Positions 1 to 13,029 of a DNA stretch of 64,000 nucleotides are shown one piece after another; the first letter of the stretch is position 1, and every line of letters begins with the position of its first letter. The notes below the pieces were generated by a model. The model saw only the letters and a program-made list of their open reading frames with translations, did not search any database and was not told the origin of the DNA. Both the position numbers and the translations under genes were made by a program. The DNA lies in contig JANUWI010000013.1 of the NCBI GenBank assembly GCA_025504975.1, positions 1,054,001 to 1,118,000 of the forward strand, read 5' to 3'. The DNA comes from Plenodomus lindquistii. Its lineage: Eukaryota > Ascomycota > Dothideomycetes > Pleosporales > Leptosphaeriaceae.

Positions 1-825
1 GTTAGTACGACACGGGGTTGTGCGATGTGATACATACCAGCATGCGCCCTTCTTACCGACTCCAGCATTTGGATCAGAATTAGATCCAGTCCAACCCTCC
101 GCATTGGCCTTGCCACCAACGTACTTCAAGTCACGAGCGCACTGGGCATCGCAGTATCCTAGCGTGAATCAGCAACCAAGCTTGCATCAGAATCGGTGTA
201 CATACCAGTGCCATACTTTGCGCCAGGCGTGCCTTGCCCTTTCTGAGGCATGGAGACGAAGTACAGTGCTCCATTCACACCACAAGGCACCTGCGAGAGA
301 TCCACGTCAAACGAGAACTCGTTACCAATAAGCTGGAACATCTCATAGTTGTTGGCATCCTTCATGAGATATGTGCGAGACCCAATGTTGGTGGAGTATT
401 GGCCCTTGGTAATGAATTTCAAGCTCAGAGAGTTACCACTGGTGCGGATTCCATATGTACCGCTGTAATCCGAGCCTTCAATGGCGCAGTTATTGGTGCA
501 GGCTTCGTTGTCGGGACAAACCGACTGATTCCACTCATTCCCGTCAAAACAGTTGGTGTAGCCTCCTCTGGTATGTAGCCATCGCCAGTTCGCATCAATG
601 ACGATCTCACCATTGACATTGGTGCAGCTGGTTCCGCCCTTACCAGTGCATCGTTGCCAGGTCAATTTTGGATGGACCTCACTCTGTTGGGCTAAGAGAA
701 GTTGCGAGTCAGTGAGTTTCCAAGAGGCCGAATCCAATAGGGTTAAGCTTACTGCCGATGACCCATGCTGAGGCACTGTGGGCACAGAAGACCAAGATGG
801 CCACAGCTGGAGAAGCGTAGCGCAT
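1..825 (-). CDS. GH7 cellobiohydrolase (reducing-end cellulase), N-terminal part, runs off left edge
   Basis: Secreted glycoside hydrolase family 7 enzyme, which processively hydrolyses cellulose. I read three exons: 825-753, 691-206 and 158-38. They are joined by introns 752-692 (61 nt, GTAAGC...TTAG) and 205-159 (47 nt, GTATGT...CTAG). A third GTATGT intron starts at 37, and its branch-site motif TACTAAC lies at 7-1, so its acceptor must lie just outside the window. Splicing gives about 226 residues: a signal peptide of ~20 residues ending AHSASA, then the GH7 signature GTQQSEVHPKLTWQRCT, the Cys-rich N-terminal block (DANWRWLHTRGGYTNC), CGVNGALYFVSM, GAKYGTGYCDAQC and a segment ending NAGVGKKGAC. 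The catalytic ExDxxE motif is encoded beyond the edge. The start was chosen because it supplies the signal peptide and a TATA-like motif lies 72-78 bp upstream (902-897 on this strand). Family assignment is firm; cellobiohydrolase rather than endoglucanase is likely but not provable from this part. Confidence 0.93.
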
Positions 826-895
826 GGTGATTGTAATCGGAACTCAAGAGAAGCTGTGGTGCAGTCTGGTGAGACATTCGATTCGAATTCGCCCT

Positions 896-903
896 CCTTA
901 TAA
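896..903 (-). promoter_or_regulatory. TATA-like box of the GH7 gene
   Basis: Reads TTATAAGG on the minus strand, about 72 bp before the GH7 start codon, a usual spacing for a fungal core promoter. Farther upstream, a GGCTAAG at 1800-1806 resembles the XlnR/Xyr1 cellulase-activator site and a GCGGGG near 1430 resembles a CreA site. Such short motifs occur often by chance, so only the TATA position is considered useful. Confidence 0.45.
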
Positions 904-2330
904 CCGGAACTCGGCGAAGATCGACCCCCGTGTCATAATGAGCATAAACATTGTAGCAATATACGGCGATGAAGACAGAGTACCCAAGACACCTCCATGA
1001 AGAATTTTTGGACGATCGTATTGCACAACGACGGTCCGAAGGGTCCTCGATCCGTCTTGGAAGATGAGTAGATTTTTAGAAGCAGCTCAAAAGGGTTATG
1101 GTCTTTGGAGCGGCCAAGATTGCCAGAGGTTCGCCGCGTGGGACTTCATCAGCAGCCAGGGCTGAAATGTACTGGAATAATCGCATCGCCAAGTTTGGAG
1201 TATTCAAGTATATTGAGCTGAGACAGACTATGTTCACATGGGAAGGTACGCTTGGCGTTGAAAGACGAATGGGACATTTTGCGGAAAAAACACGAGGATG
1301 TTCGAGTATCAAGCTTTTCGCCGACATTCTTGGAGTTTTTTATATGCGCTTGGAGCCGGTCTGTCTCTTGGTGTAGTTATGCATGATTAAGTGCCAGGAT
1401 GTTGCGTCCGTCTCGCGCAATATACAATGCGGGGTGAATAAATTAAACGGAAATCCACCGGCTCTGCTAGCGGAAGACATCAGACTTAGGCTCACGTCTC
1501 AGGTGACACCGTCCGAGAGCTTTTGCAATGCTCTCCAGACCACGTTTAATGGTGGTCACTGTCGGCTATTTTGCAACTGTCCCTTGGTGGCTTCAGGGGT
1601 CGAACCTGGCACCCACTCACACGAGATGAATCGAATCATAGCAGCTGTTTCACACCGATGAGTATGTTCATTGTCTCAAGACTTGGAAGTGGTACAAGCA
1701 ACTGGGGGCGACTGGGGGCGAAATTCACCTTTGTCGTTCGTGTCTTAAGCCGAGGCCATAGGAACGTGTAATGAGACCGTATCGGCTTCGGCATGCACAG
1801 GCTAAGAACTGTCGATGGCTGTTAGCTGTTTCTTGTGGAGTAGTTATTCAGGATGCGGTGGCAAGCCACCATGTGTAGGCTTCGAATGGTCAATCAGATA
1901 CGAGCCCACGGAGCCCCTGAACGGCGACCGTGCATGCGAAATACAAGGTCAACGCGCGCATTGAGAGTCGATATGGTGTATAGAATGATCGGAGCCATCA
2001 ATTCAGACAATGAGCTCATCCCCATACGGACGCATCGCATGTGAGAGGTTGTGGATTTGACGTGTCGAAGGAGTAATCGAGGAAAGGAAGGCGCAGCCCT
2101 GTGACGCGTGAGCCCCACTTATTATTAGCGCGTGAGGCGTGAGGCTCGTCAGTGCACAATTATTGACCAACGCGCTCTCCATCTCTTTTCAATTCATCCG
2201 CGCATGAACTCATCATTAAGATGCAATGCCCTACGAGCAACGAGCGACAGTGAGTCACGGGGGCTCGATTAGTAGCGTGGACATCATATCCTCACGGTGA
2301 GCCAGTCCTGTAGCCGGTGTTAATCGGCGT
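904..2330. other. Intergenic DNA between GH7 and the AT-rich island
   Basis: Mixed-composition DNA with only short, unconvincing frames and no recognisable protein, tRNA or repeat. It serves as the GH7 upstream region. A 10-bp tandem duplication (ACTGGGGGCG twice) sits at 1701-1720. Composition changes to extreme AT over about 2,320-2,400. Confidence 0.6.
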
Positions 2331-2873
2331 TGTAAATTAGAGTTAATCTAGCGTTTAATGCAAACAAACGAAGCTAAAGCTAAACAAGCGTCTATATTAA
2401 GTTACTAAGTAGTATTACAATTCTACTATACCTATACTAGTTTTATAATTCTAACTACTCTATAAAAATATATAATAGAAATCTAGTAATTCTACTACTA
2501 AAATATATAAACTAAAACTCTATTATAAAGTTAAAATACTATAAATTAAATTAGCTATATCTATATTTTAAAACTAGAAGAATAGATAAAATTAATATAA
2601 TAGTAAATAAATACTTAGTAATAAATAGTCTATATAAAAGTTTTATATTAGGTATTAAATAAAAATAGTATTAAACTACTTTTAAATTAAATAGTAATAT
2701 ATTAAAATTATATTAAATTATAAAATTAGATATATCTATTTTAATATAAAGTAAAATATATTATATTAGTAAATTTAATGTTTTTATAAACTAGATAGTT
2801 TTAATTAATAATATATAATACTAGTAACCTAGCTAATCTAGTATACTAGCTACCTTTTTTTAATATAAAAACT
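2330..2873. other. AT-rich DNA left of the first retroelement, unassigned
   Basis: RIP-type sequence between the island edge and the first LTR. I could not match it to any of the repeat families recognised elsewhere in the window. Confidence 0.5.
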
Positions 2874-3283
2874 TATATTAGCTTAAAAATATAAAGTACT
2901 AAAAAGCGTCTAAATTAGTTTAAAAGTATATAAAAATATATATAAATTAAAAAACTAAATAGATTATATTTTTATAAGCCTAGTATAAAAAAATAAAAAA
3001 ATTATACTTTTATAGCTTTATTAAAAAAGTAAGCTATATAGAATAGAATTTAGTAGTAGTTTAAAATTTTTATAAAGTTTTTTTTTTCCTCTACTATATT
3101 AGTATATAGGTAATAGTAAAATAGAAATTTTTATAAAATCTAGACTAAATATAGTATAAAAGTAGTTTAAATAAAAGTTAGTATAGTTTTCTATTTTTAA
3201 AAAACTTATAAAAAAAAATATAGTTTATAAAAAAGCTTTTATAGCTAAAAGTTATTATTATAATAAAATATAGCTTTGTTATA
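2874..3283 (-). repeat. 3' LTR of LTR-415 copy 1
   Basis: 410-bp LTR. On the plus strand it starts TATATTAG (RIP product of TGT...) and ends GTTATA (for ATTACA). The family LTR has short TGTAA/TTACA inverted ends. Its internal neighbour (3284 onward) recurs after the LTR at 13437 and, inverted, before the LTR at 51520. Confidence 0.85.
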
Positions 3284-6200
3284 TTACTCTCTACTTTAAA
3301 TTAAATAGTTCTATATTTAAATATCTTTTATTTAACTTTTATATTAAGTCTATTTTAGAATTATTATTATATTAAAATAAATATAACTTTCTATTTACTA
3401 TTTATTAATAATTATTATAATAACTACTAAATCTAGTAGTTACTTTAATAGAATATAATAATTTTTTAAATATTATAATATTATTTTATTTTTTATACTT
3501 TATATTTTTATTATATATACTTTATTACTATTTATTATTACTTTTAATACTAATACTAAATAGCTTTTATAAAAATATCTATTTCTATACTTTTAAATAT
3601 ATATTTTTTAGTCTATTAAATTTTTTACTTATACTTTATCTAGGCTAGTTCTATAGTAAATTTAATTTTATATATTTATTAAGATTAGTTAATTTAAAAA
3701 AGTGTATTTATTATATATTTCTAAATAAAAAATATAAACTAGTAAATAGCTATTTTTTTCTACTAGCTTAAAGTTTTTTCTAACTTTTCTAAATACTTAT
3801 ATATAGAAAACTAGAATATAACTAAATTATAGTAGTATTTTATAATTTAAAAAGTTTTACTATATAGGCTGTACTAGCTAATAAAAATACAATAAAAAAA
3901 TTTAAATTTAAATTAGTAAATATAAAAGCTATAGCTAGTTTAGTTATAAAAATATTAGTTTTTATAGTATAAATAATAATTATATAAATTACTAGCTTTA
4001 GTATAACTAATATAATACTAGTAAACTACTATATATAATAAAAAAAGTTTTAAAGTTTATATAAAAAAGTTTTAGATTTATATAAAAAAATATAGCTTTT
4101 TTAAACTAATATAGTAGCTTTAGCTACTACTATTTCTATAAAAGCTATAGATTTTTCTAGTAGTAAAAAAAAATCTTAGCCTATTTAAAAGCTTAATAGA
4201 AAGTTTTTAAAGTATGAAAATACTAAAAATTTTAAATTAAATATAGTATATAGCGCTTTTAATAGTAAAATAAAAATTAAAATATTATAATAAAAAATAA
4301 ATAAATTTTAAAAAACTTCTATACTAATTTATAATAGTTAGTTTATTTAGCTAAACGTTTTATTAGTAAAAACTATATACTAGTTTTATATATTAGCTAT
4401 AATTTTTATATATAAATAATAAAATAACTATTAAATTTAGAAAATATAATTATCTACTAATTATAATATATATATATATATATTTTATATTAAAAACTAT
4501 TTATATAGTACCTAGAGAGGTTCTAAATAATTAGAATATTTCTAGTAAAAGTTTTATAGTTTATAAAAAAAATTTATAAAATTAAAAGCTAGATACTAGA
4601 TTAAATCTAAATTATATTCTACCTAGCTAGCTTTATATTTAAATTTATTTTAAATAAATTTACTAGTAAAAATTTTTTTAAATTTTTACTTTTTTATATT
4701 TAATATAAAAGTAGCTAGTAGCTTTAAAACCTTTTATTTTAAAAAAATATTATTAAAATTTTAATAAAAAATATTAAATATAAATATATTATATATTTTA
4801 AAATTAAAAAAAAAAATTAAATTTATAAAAATATCTAATTTATTCTAAAACTTTAAAAAACTTTTTTATAGCTTAAATAGGTTTTAGTTTAGTTTTAAAG
4901 TTACTAAATTAGTATTTAAAAATAAGCTTTATTTTTTATTTTTTAGTTAATAGAATATTAGTAGGTATTAATAGTAAAATATATCTAGTTTTATATTTTT
5001 TTTATATTTTTTTTAGCTAGTTTCTAAGCGTTATATATTTAAATAGCTAGATTATATACTTTCTAGTAATTAAATTTTTTAATAGAATTTACTACTTTTA
5101 AATAGTACTAGTTCTAGCTCTATTTAGATTTAGAATTTAATAGAAGGTTATATAGAGCTATACCTATTAATATATATAAAAAAGTTATCTAGGCTTAGTT
5201 TATTAAAAAAAAAAGTTTACTTTAACTATTCTAATAGTATATTATAAAAAGCTATAGTTATTAATTAATATATTTTTTTATAATTTTAGTTAAACTATTA
5301 ATTTATTTATAATAAATAGTAAAAAGTTATATTTTAATACTTATAATCTAGTAAAATCTAGACTAGAATTAAAAAATTAACTAAACTTTATAGTTTAAAA
5401 TAATACTTTTAGAAGTATATTTAAACTAATATACTTATTATATAAATAGTTAAATAAAGGTTTAAATATTTATTATTTTATAGTAAAGTATTATAATTAT
5501 TTATTTAAAAAGCTAATTAATAATAACTAAAATCTAATTATAGCTATATTAGCTTTTAGAGAAAAATTTTAAATCTATTATAAAATATTATATAAGTTTC
5601 TCTAAAATTAGTAAAAAGTAAAATAGCTTTTAAATTTAAATCTATTTTAGATAGAATTTTTAGTAGGTAATATAGTTACGCACGTATTATTTATAAATAG
5701 CTTCTATTCTTTTCTAGTAATATTATTATATAAGTAACTAGTAAGTTTTTATAGTACTAGAATAGGCTATAGATACTTAATTATATACCTTTTTAATAAA
5801 TTATATATAAAGTAGAGAGTCTATAAAAATATAAAAATAGTTACTATAATAAAAAATTATTCTCTATTTAATACTAGAAAGGTAGTAAAAAGTGTTTTTT
5901 TTTAAAAAACTATTAGTTTTCTTTTAATAAAGCTTTTATTAGTTCTAAAAAATCTATTAATATTATTAAAGTTAGTTAGAGAAAAGCTATAGTTATTAAT
6001 AAAAAAGACTCTAAATATTACGTTACTAGTTTAAAGCTAATATAGTTATATAGCCTAGTAAAATTAAAAAAAACTAAAAAATAATTATTTTACTAGGCTA
6101 CTTTAAAATTCTTTATATTTTATTTTAAGTAAATAAAAATAGCTACGCGTTTATTACTTTTATCTAAAATATATTTAATTTAGAAATTAAAAAAGGCTAT

Positions 6201-6345
6201 AAACTTAGTCTAGTTAGTTTATTATTAATTTATAACTTTTATATTTATAAAGTACTCTAAAAATTAATAATTAGTATATATTTAGACTTAGTACTAAACT
6301 AAAGTTAGTTTAGCTTTTTATTTTTTAAAAATAGTAATAATAGTA

Positions 6346-8211
6346 ACGTACTTTATAAATAAGTAGTCTATATAGATAAATAGTTTACTTTTACTAAAAT
6401 CTTACTAAAACTACACACACCTACGTAATATTCTACTAATAATACTAGATAGAACTCTCTAATAAAGCTTAAATACAGCTTACGCTATAGGTTTTAAAAT
6501 AAAATATAAATCTTTTTTTATAATATACTATAGCTATTTATAACGTCTTTTATACTATTTTATATTAAAAACGCGCTAGTTAACCTTTACGTAGAGATTA
6601 TACGCCTAATCTAAAAAAACTAAATAAAAATAAAAAAAAAGTAATTATTTAGTATATACTTAAGCTATATATATAAAAATTTTCTTTAAAGCTTATAGCT
6701 ATAGTAGATATAGCTAATTTATTATATAATAAGCGTAATCTAGACTATATTAGCGTAAACTAGCCTAGTACGTTTATTAAGCGCTACTCTAAATTTAAAA
6801 TAAAGTTTAATTATAAATATAACTATAAAAAAGCTCTATATAAAAATTTAAAAGTTATTAAAGTTTAGTTTAAACTAGTAGCTAATATAAAAAAGAAGTA
6901 TAGTATCTAGAATAAAAATATATATAACTTTAATAAAATAGGCTTTATAATAGGCTAGATATTAATAAAAGTAGTTATTATAGCTTTAGAGTATTAAAAA
7001 TAACTAAAAGTAGTCTAGTAGAGCAACTAGAAGTAGATAATAGTTATCTAAAAAATTAACGCGATAAAATAGGCTATTTTACCTTTTATTATTTTTAAAA
7101 GCTACTACTATTTTTGGGCCTAGTATAAAAAGGATAGCCTGCCTAGAGATTAGATTATTATAGTCTCTAAAAATAGCTAAATAACTAATAAATTTAAATA
7201 TTAGTAGCTAGAGCACTTTAATACCTATACTAAAACGCGTACTATTAAAGAGTACTAGCTATTTATTATTAATAGCTATAAAAACTATAACTTATTTAAA
7301 TTCTAGTAATACTATAAAAAAAAAAAAATTATTACTATATATATGCCTCTTTACTTATTGTACCTCCTCTAGCTATTTAATATAGGTTATTTTACTTTTT
7401 TAAAGTAGGCGTATAGCTACTAAGCTAAAAAGTTTATATATAACTATATTATATATATTATAAAATTTAAATTCCTGCTTTACTTTATACGCGTTTATAA
7501 AACTATAATAATTTCTAGTAATATCTAAAAAAAATTTTAAAGCGCTAGACTAGTTTTATATAAACTAGAGTTAGTTATATTATACTTTAAAATCTAGTTA
7601 CGCACTCTATTACTACTCTCTATTAATAATAAGCTTTAGTAGTTATAAACTCTAAGTAATACTTTTAAACTAGAGTTATAATTAACGCTTATAAAAGTAA
7701 AAATTTAGAGGTATATAAATAGCTTACTAACTTCTATAGTTAAAGTTTTTAAAAAAGTATTAAAAAGAGCTGTAATTATTACATATAAGCTAGTATTAGC
7801 GTAGAAAAAAATTACTAAATTTTAGGCTACTAATAAAGCTGCTACGCATTATAAATTATATAAAAAAAAGTAGATTTAGTATAAAAATAACTTTACAGCT
7901 AAAAAGAGCCTATATTTAACTATTTTAAAAGAGTTTAGAGCGCGTAGTAATAGAAAAAAAGTAAAAAAAAAAAAAGTAAGCTAGTAAAAGCTATAAATAA
8001 GTATAATATTATATATAGTACTATAAAATAGAGTATAACTTATAAACGTATAAAAGTAAAGTAGAAGTAGTTATAAAATAGTATTTAGGCTAGTTTTACG
8101 CTATATAGCGCTATATTATACTACTTTAGACTAGAATAGAGTATAGTTTTAGTAGGGTCTTAGTAGAGGTAGACTGCTTATCTATGTAGACCGCTTGTCT
8201 GTAAAGTACGT
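6346..8211 (+). mobile_element. Fot1-A DNA transposon (pogo/Tc1-mariner superfamily), copy 1
   Basis: 1,866-bp element beginning ACGTACTTTATA and ending AAAGTACGT, flanked by TA on both sides (6344-6345 and 8212-8213). Its terminal inverted repeats of ~65 bp match the copies at 25985-27844 and 33146-35006. The plus strand near 7250-7400 still reads as a degraded Fot1/pogo transposase: the LL-x-DGH-x-SH and PPHSSHLLQPLDV-type blocks appear as LFIINSYKNYN and MPLYLLYLL-x-LFNIGYF, with internal stops. This residue pattern is the RIP product of the DDE-transposase motifs. Inserted into the pol region of LTR-415 copy 1. Confidence 0.85.
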
Positions 8212-11200
8212 TAAATAGTTTTTTATTATATATTTTCTAATTAAGCTCTACTCTAGTAAGTATTTTACTATAGAAAGCTATAGAGTACTATTTACTATCT
8301 AGGTATTTTTAAAATATAATTCTAGCTACTACTTTATTTAAAATATTAGTTTCTAGTTTTATATTATAATTTAAATTAAAGTAGTATAGAACTAGAATTA
8401 CTAGAAGTAAAAACTTTAGCTTTTTAAAGCTATTTTAGTAATTTTTAGTCTATATAGATAGAGTTAAAGGACTTTAAAAAGCTAATATTAGCTTAGCTAC
8501 TTATAAAAATTAAAAAATAGATTATTTATAGAATCTAGTAAACTCTAGAAAAAATTTAATATTTATTATAGTAGTAGATTAGATCTAGTTATAAAGTACT
8601 TCTATTTTTATTAAATTTACCTCTATTTTTTTATTAGTTAGAATATATTCTAAGTATTTAGTTTAAATGATATAGAATTTACTTTTTTTAATTACTATTT
8701 ATAGTTTTACTTTTTATAATTTTTTTAAAATAAGCTTAATATATTATTAGTCGCTCTAGATATTTTTAAAGCAGATAAAAATATTATTTAAATAAATAAT
8801 ATAGAAATTATTTAAGTAATCTATAAATATATTATTTATATACTTTTAATAGGTAGAGAGACTATTATAAAAGCTTAAAAGAAGTACTTTATACTTATAT
8901 AATCTATAGTTTTTTTAAAAAATAGTATATTTTTTAGATTTTAAATCTATATAGATTTTATTAAAAACTATTTAAATATTAAATTTAGTAAAAACTTTAG
9001 TTTTATTTAAATAGATTAGTAAGTTATCTATTTTTAAAATTAGATAGGCGTTTTTTTAGGTAAGCTAGTTAAATTTATAGTAGTTAATATAGATATAAAG
9101 TAACTTATTAAGTTAATAGATATAAAAAATAAAGGAAATAAAAAGGCTATAACTAGTTTTTATAAATTCTTTTTATAAATTTTTCTAGACGTACTTTTTA
9201 ATAGCTTCTAAGTTTTTAGTATTTTATTTATAAAAAGCTAAAATTATTAGATAGAAGTTTATTTAAAATAATTTTATAATTATATAGTTAGTATTCTAGT
9301 AGTTTTTTTTATAGCTAATAAACTAAACATGTTTTAATACTACTAGTAGTAAAAAAAAAGTTAGTTTTAGATTAAATAGTTATTGTTTTTAAATATTTCT
9401 TCTATTATAGTTTTTAAAGATCTAGTTATTTTTAAATAGACTAGTAGTAAAAGACTTATTCTTTTTTATTTTAAAATAGAAAGTATAAGTAGAAATAATA
9501 GTAATTTAAAAACTAGAAAGAATTTTAAAAAGCTTTTTAAATAAATCTAGTTTTAATATCTCTAAAAGTTTTTTTAGTATTATAGAGCTTTAAAAATCCT
9601 ATAAATATAATTAATTAAAAGGTATAGACTACTAGCTTTTTAATATAACTTTTTTTATATAGAGCGTTTTATTTTTTAATATTAAAAGTAACGTATTTTT
9701 TTAGTATTTTTTAATAAAGTTATATAAAAATCACAGGAGTAAAAGTATAAATTTTAGAGTAAATAGTAGACTACTATAACTAAAATTTATTTATATCTAG
9801 TAGAATTTTAAACGTGTTTAAGTATTATATTCTAATAATTATACTCTAAACTTCTAGATCTAGTATAATAAATAAATAGTTAAGAATTTTTTATCTATCT
9901 ATAATTATATAAAGATAGATATATTCTATAACTAGTAAAGAGATTTAGTTTTTAAACCCTATATCTATTACTAGATAAAGTAGTTTTAAAACTTTAGTTT
10001 AGAATAAAAAAAATAATAAAAAAACTATATATAAATCTATAGAAAGATATTTTTAGGCGCTAGTATTAATAAGTAATACTAGTTTTATACCTACGCCTAA
10101 ATTATATAAAATATTAGAAATAAAAATATAGAAACTTTAAAATAGTTTTAAAAAATTAAAGTTTAATAGATTATATTTTTTATTTGATTCTAAGTAGTAT
10201 AATATTTTTAGAACTATTTTTTTTTATTTAATTTTTTTTTAGATCTAATACTTTAGCAGCGTTATAATATTAGTTAAAATAATTTTTAATTATAATTTTT
10301 TTTATTTATAGTAATAGATATTTATTAGTGTAGTATTCTAGTTTACTATAGTTATAGTAATTACCTAGTACTTTTTTAGAAACTAAAGTAGCTATTACTT
10401 ACTATAAAAGTACTAAAGTAGATTATAAAAAAATTTAAAAAACTATATATAGTATAGTATTTTTTAACGTTTTTTTTCAAGAAGTATTTAAAATAGGTTA
10501 TACTATAGTTTTAGCTTAGAACTTATTACTACTATTAGAAAAAAAGTTTTAATAATAATTGTTTTTTAAATAAGTTTTTTTTTCTATATTAAAGGTAGTA
10601 AAGTACTCTATTATATCTAGAAAAAAGTTATTCTAGCTATATTTAAAATTTTAACTAGAAATATATAGGCTAGAAGTTATTTTTATTTATAATTAATAAA
10701 TGTATTTTAAATATAGTACACGTTTTTTTATAGTATAATTTAAAAAATATATTTTAAAAATAAAAAAAGTTTTTTTTTTTATATATAATTAGTTAAAAGT
10801 ATTATACATTTTAGTCTATTTATTATTTATAAGAAAGTATTTATTAAATATAGCTATTATAGCTTTTATAGAGAAAAAATAATTAGCTTTATTATTAAAT
10901 AGATATTAAAGCTTAAAATACTTTTTAGCTAGACTAGAAGTATTACTCTAAACTAGTGCTATATAAATACGCTTAGAATAGTAATAGTTACTATTAATTT
11001 TAAATTTATTTAGTATTAAAGTCTTCTATTATCTATAGATAGAGTTTTTTTATCTAATAGTTTAAAAATAAAAAAAGTGTACTCTAATAAACGTAGCTTT
11101 ATAATAATATAAAATACAGGTTTAGAAAATAATCTAGTTAACTAATAATACTAATAAGTCTAAAAGTTTTTAGTAAAAACTAGAGGTAAGTTTTAAAATA

Positions 11201-11801
11201 GTATTAGATAAATTTTTTTTTAATAAATTTTATTTTACTTTATAAAGCTACTAACTTAGCGTGTAGCTAGGCTATTATTTTTATAGTATTATTAAAAGTT
11301 ATAGTTAGTAGATTTCTAGGTTCTACTAAAATAAATCTAGCTTCTATCTAACTCTAATTATTTTCTAATTAGCTAGTATTAGTTATTTTCTATATTTTAG
11401 ATATTTAATTAATTTATAAGCTTTTTAAAAAAGCTAGTTATTAATTTTTATTTTTTAATAAATAGAATTTATTTTTTAGAAATAGAAATAGGTATTAGCT
11501 TTACCTCTAATTCTACTAGATTATTAGTAGTTTTTTAATCTTTATATAGGCGCTATCTAATATAATTTTTCTAAAAGTAATCTAAGCTAGTATTACTATA
11601 GAAGTCTAAATCTATAAACTTTAGTTAACTAGAAATTTTAAAAATCTAGTTTTAAAATTATTAATAAATTTATTAGTTTTAATTAAAGCTAGATTCTAGA
11701 ACGTTTTAAAGGCTAGTGAACTAAAAAATTAAAATAATTTTTTTATATAAATTAGTAATATTATATAGACTATTACTAGTAAAAAAATAACTTTTTTATA
11801 A

Positions 11802-12216
11802 TATATTAGTTTAAAAATATAAAATACTAAAAAATATCTAAATTAGTTTAAAACTATATAGAAGTATATGTAGATTAGAAAGCTAAATAAATTATATTTT
11901 TATAGGCCTAGTATAAAAAAATAAAAAAGTTATATTTTTATAGTTCTATTAAAAAAGTAAGCTATATAGAATAGAACTTAGTAGTAGTTCTAAACTTTTA
12001 TAGAGTTTTTTTTTCCTCTACTATATTAGCACGTAGGTAATAATAAAATAGAAATTTTTATAAAATCTAGACTAAGTATAGTATAGAGGTTGTTTAGATA
12101 GAGGTTAGTATAGTCTTCTATTTTTAATAAACTTATATAGAGAAAGATAGAGGTAGCTTATAAAAAGGCTTCTATAGCTAAAGGTTATTATTATAATAGA
12201 ATATAGCTTTATTATA
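11802..12216 (-). repeat. 5' LTR of LTR-415 copy 1
   Basis: 415-bp LTR, nearly the same length as the partner at 2874-3283, preceded on the plus strand by an internal segment that also precedes the LTR at 40701 and, inverted, follows the LTR ending at 44864. Confidence 0.85.
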
Positions 12217-12478
12217 AAATTACTATATTTTAAATAATTATTTTCTTACTATTAATATTTAACTTTGCTACTATAAAGCTAATATATAATATAAAAGTAC
12301 TTTTTAAATTATTTTAGTATATATTAATAATATATTAAGTCTATTAATAATTACTATAGTTTAAAAAAGCTAGTTTAATAGATATTTAACTACTACTACT
12401 ATATAAATATTATAATAAAGTAGATAATATAAATAAAGCTGTAGTAGCTAATTATCTAATACTATATTTATAAATAAC

Positions 12479-12894
12479 TATAATAGCTTAAGAATATAAA
12501 TTACTTAAAAGTATTTAGATTAATTTTAAAGTATATAAAAGTACGCGTAAATTAAAAAGCTAAATAAATTATATTTTTATAGTTTTAATATAAAAGAATA
12601 AAAAAATTATACTTTTATAGTTCTATAAAAAAAGTAAGCTATATAGAATAGAATTTAGTAGTAGTTCTAGATTATTATAGAGTTTTTATTTTCTTCTACT
12701 ATATTAGTACGTAGGTAATAGTAGACTATAAATTTCTATAGAATTTAGATTAGGTATAGTATAAAAAGACTTTAGATAGAGGTTAGTATAGTTTTATATT
12801 TTTTAATAAACTTCTATAAAAAGAGATTAATATAGCTTATAAAAAAGCTTCTATAGCTAAAAGTTATAGTTATAATAGAATATAGCTTTATTAT
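12479..12894 (-). repeat. Solo LTR of the LTR-415 family
   Basis: 416-bp LTR with no internal element sequence on either side. Flanks are ATAAC (12474-12478) and GTAAT (12895-12899), which differ only by transitions and are compatible with a GTAAC target duplication altered by RIP. Solo LTRs arise by recombination between the two LTRs of one element. Confidence 0.75.
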
Positions 12895-13029
12895 AGTAAT
12901 TTAATAAATAGATATTATTAAAACTTTTTATTATTATTTTTACTAAATACTGTTTAAATCTATAGTAATAAATTTTAAATAAAATATTTAGTATAGTATT
13001 AGTTTAGTTTTTTTTATTAACTATAAGAA

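Larger units (their letters stand above)
2874..12216 (-). mobile_element. LTR-415 Ty3/Gypsy retrotransposon, copy 1 (contains a Fot1-A insertion)
   Basis: Complete element bounded by LTRs 2874-3283 and 11802-12216. The flanking 5-mers are AAACT (2869-2873) and AAATT (12217-12221), which differ by one transition and fit a target-site duplication later hit by RIP. Length without the nested Fot1-A (6346-8211 plus TA) is about 7,475 bp, close to the 7,487 bp of the copy at 44448-51934, to which it is homologous in reverse orientation. Coding direction is therefore minus. All frames are destroyed by stops. The Fot1-A insertion lies in the region homologous to the RNase H part of pol. Confidence 0.85.

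Noticed and set aside
1575..1660. Possible tRNA on the minus strand (GGTTCGACCCC resembles a B-box; GGTG...CACC ends)
   Set aside because: Only the T-arm and part of the acceptor pair; there is no A-box and no anticodon stem. At best a chance match or a relic.
1098..1661. Frames of 92 codons upstream of GH7
   Set aside because: No domain, no homology-like composition, overlapping frames on both strands; consistent with chance in mixed-composition DNA.
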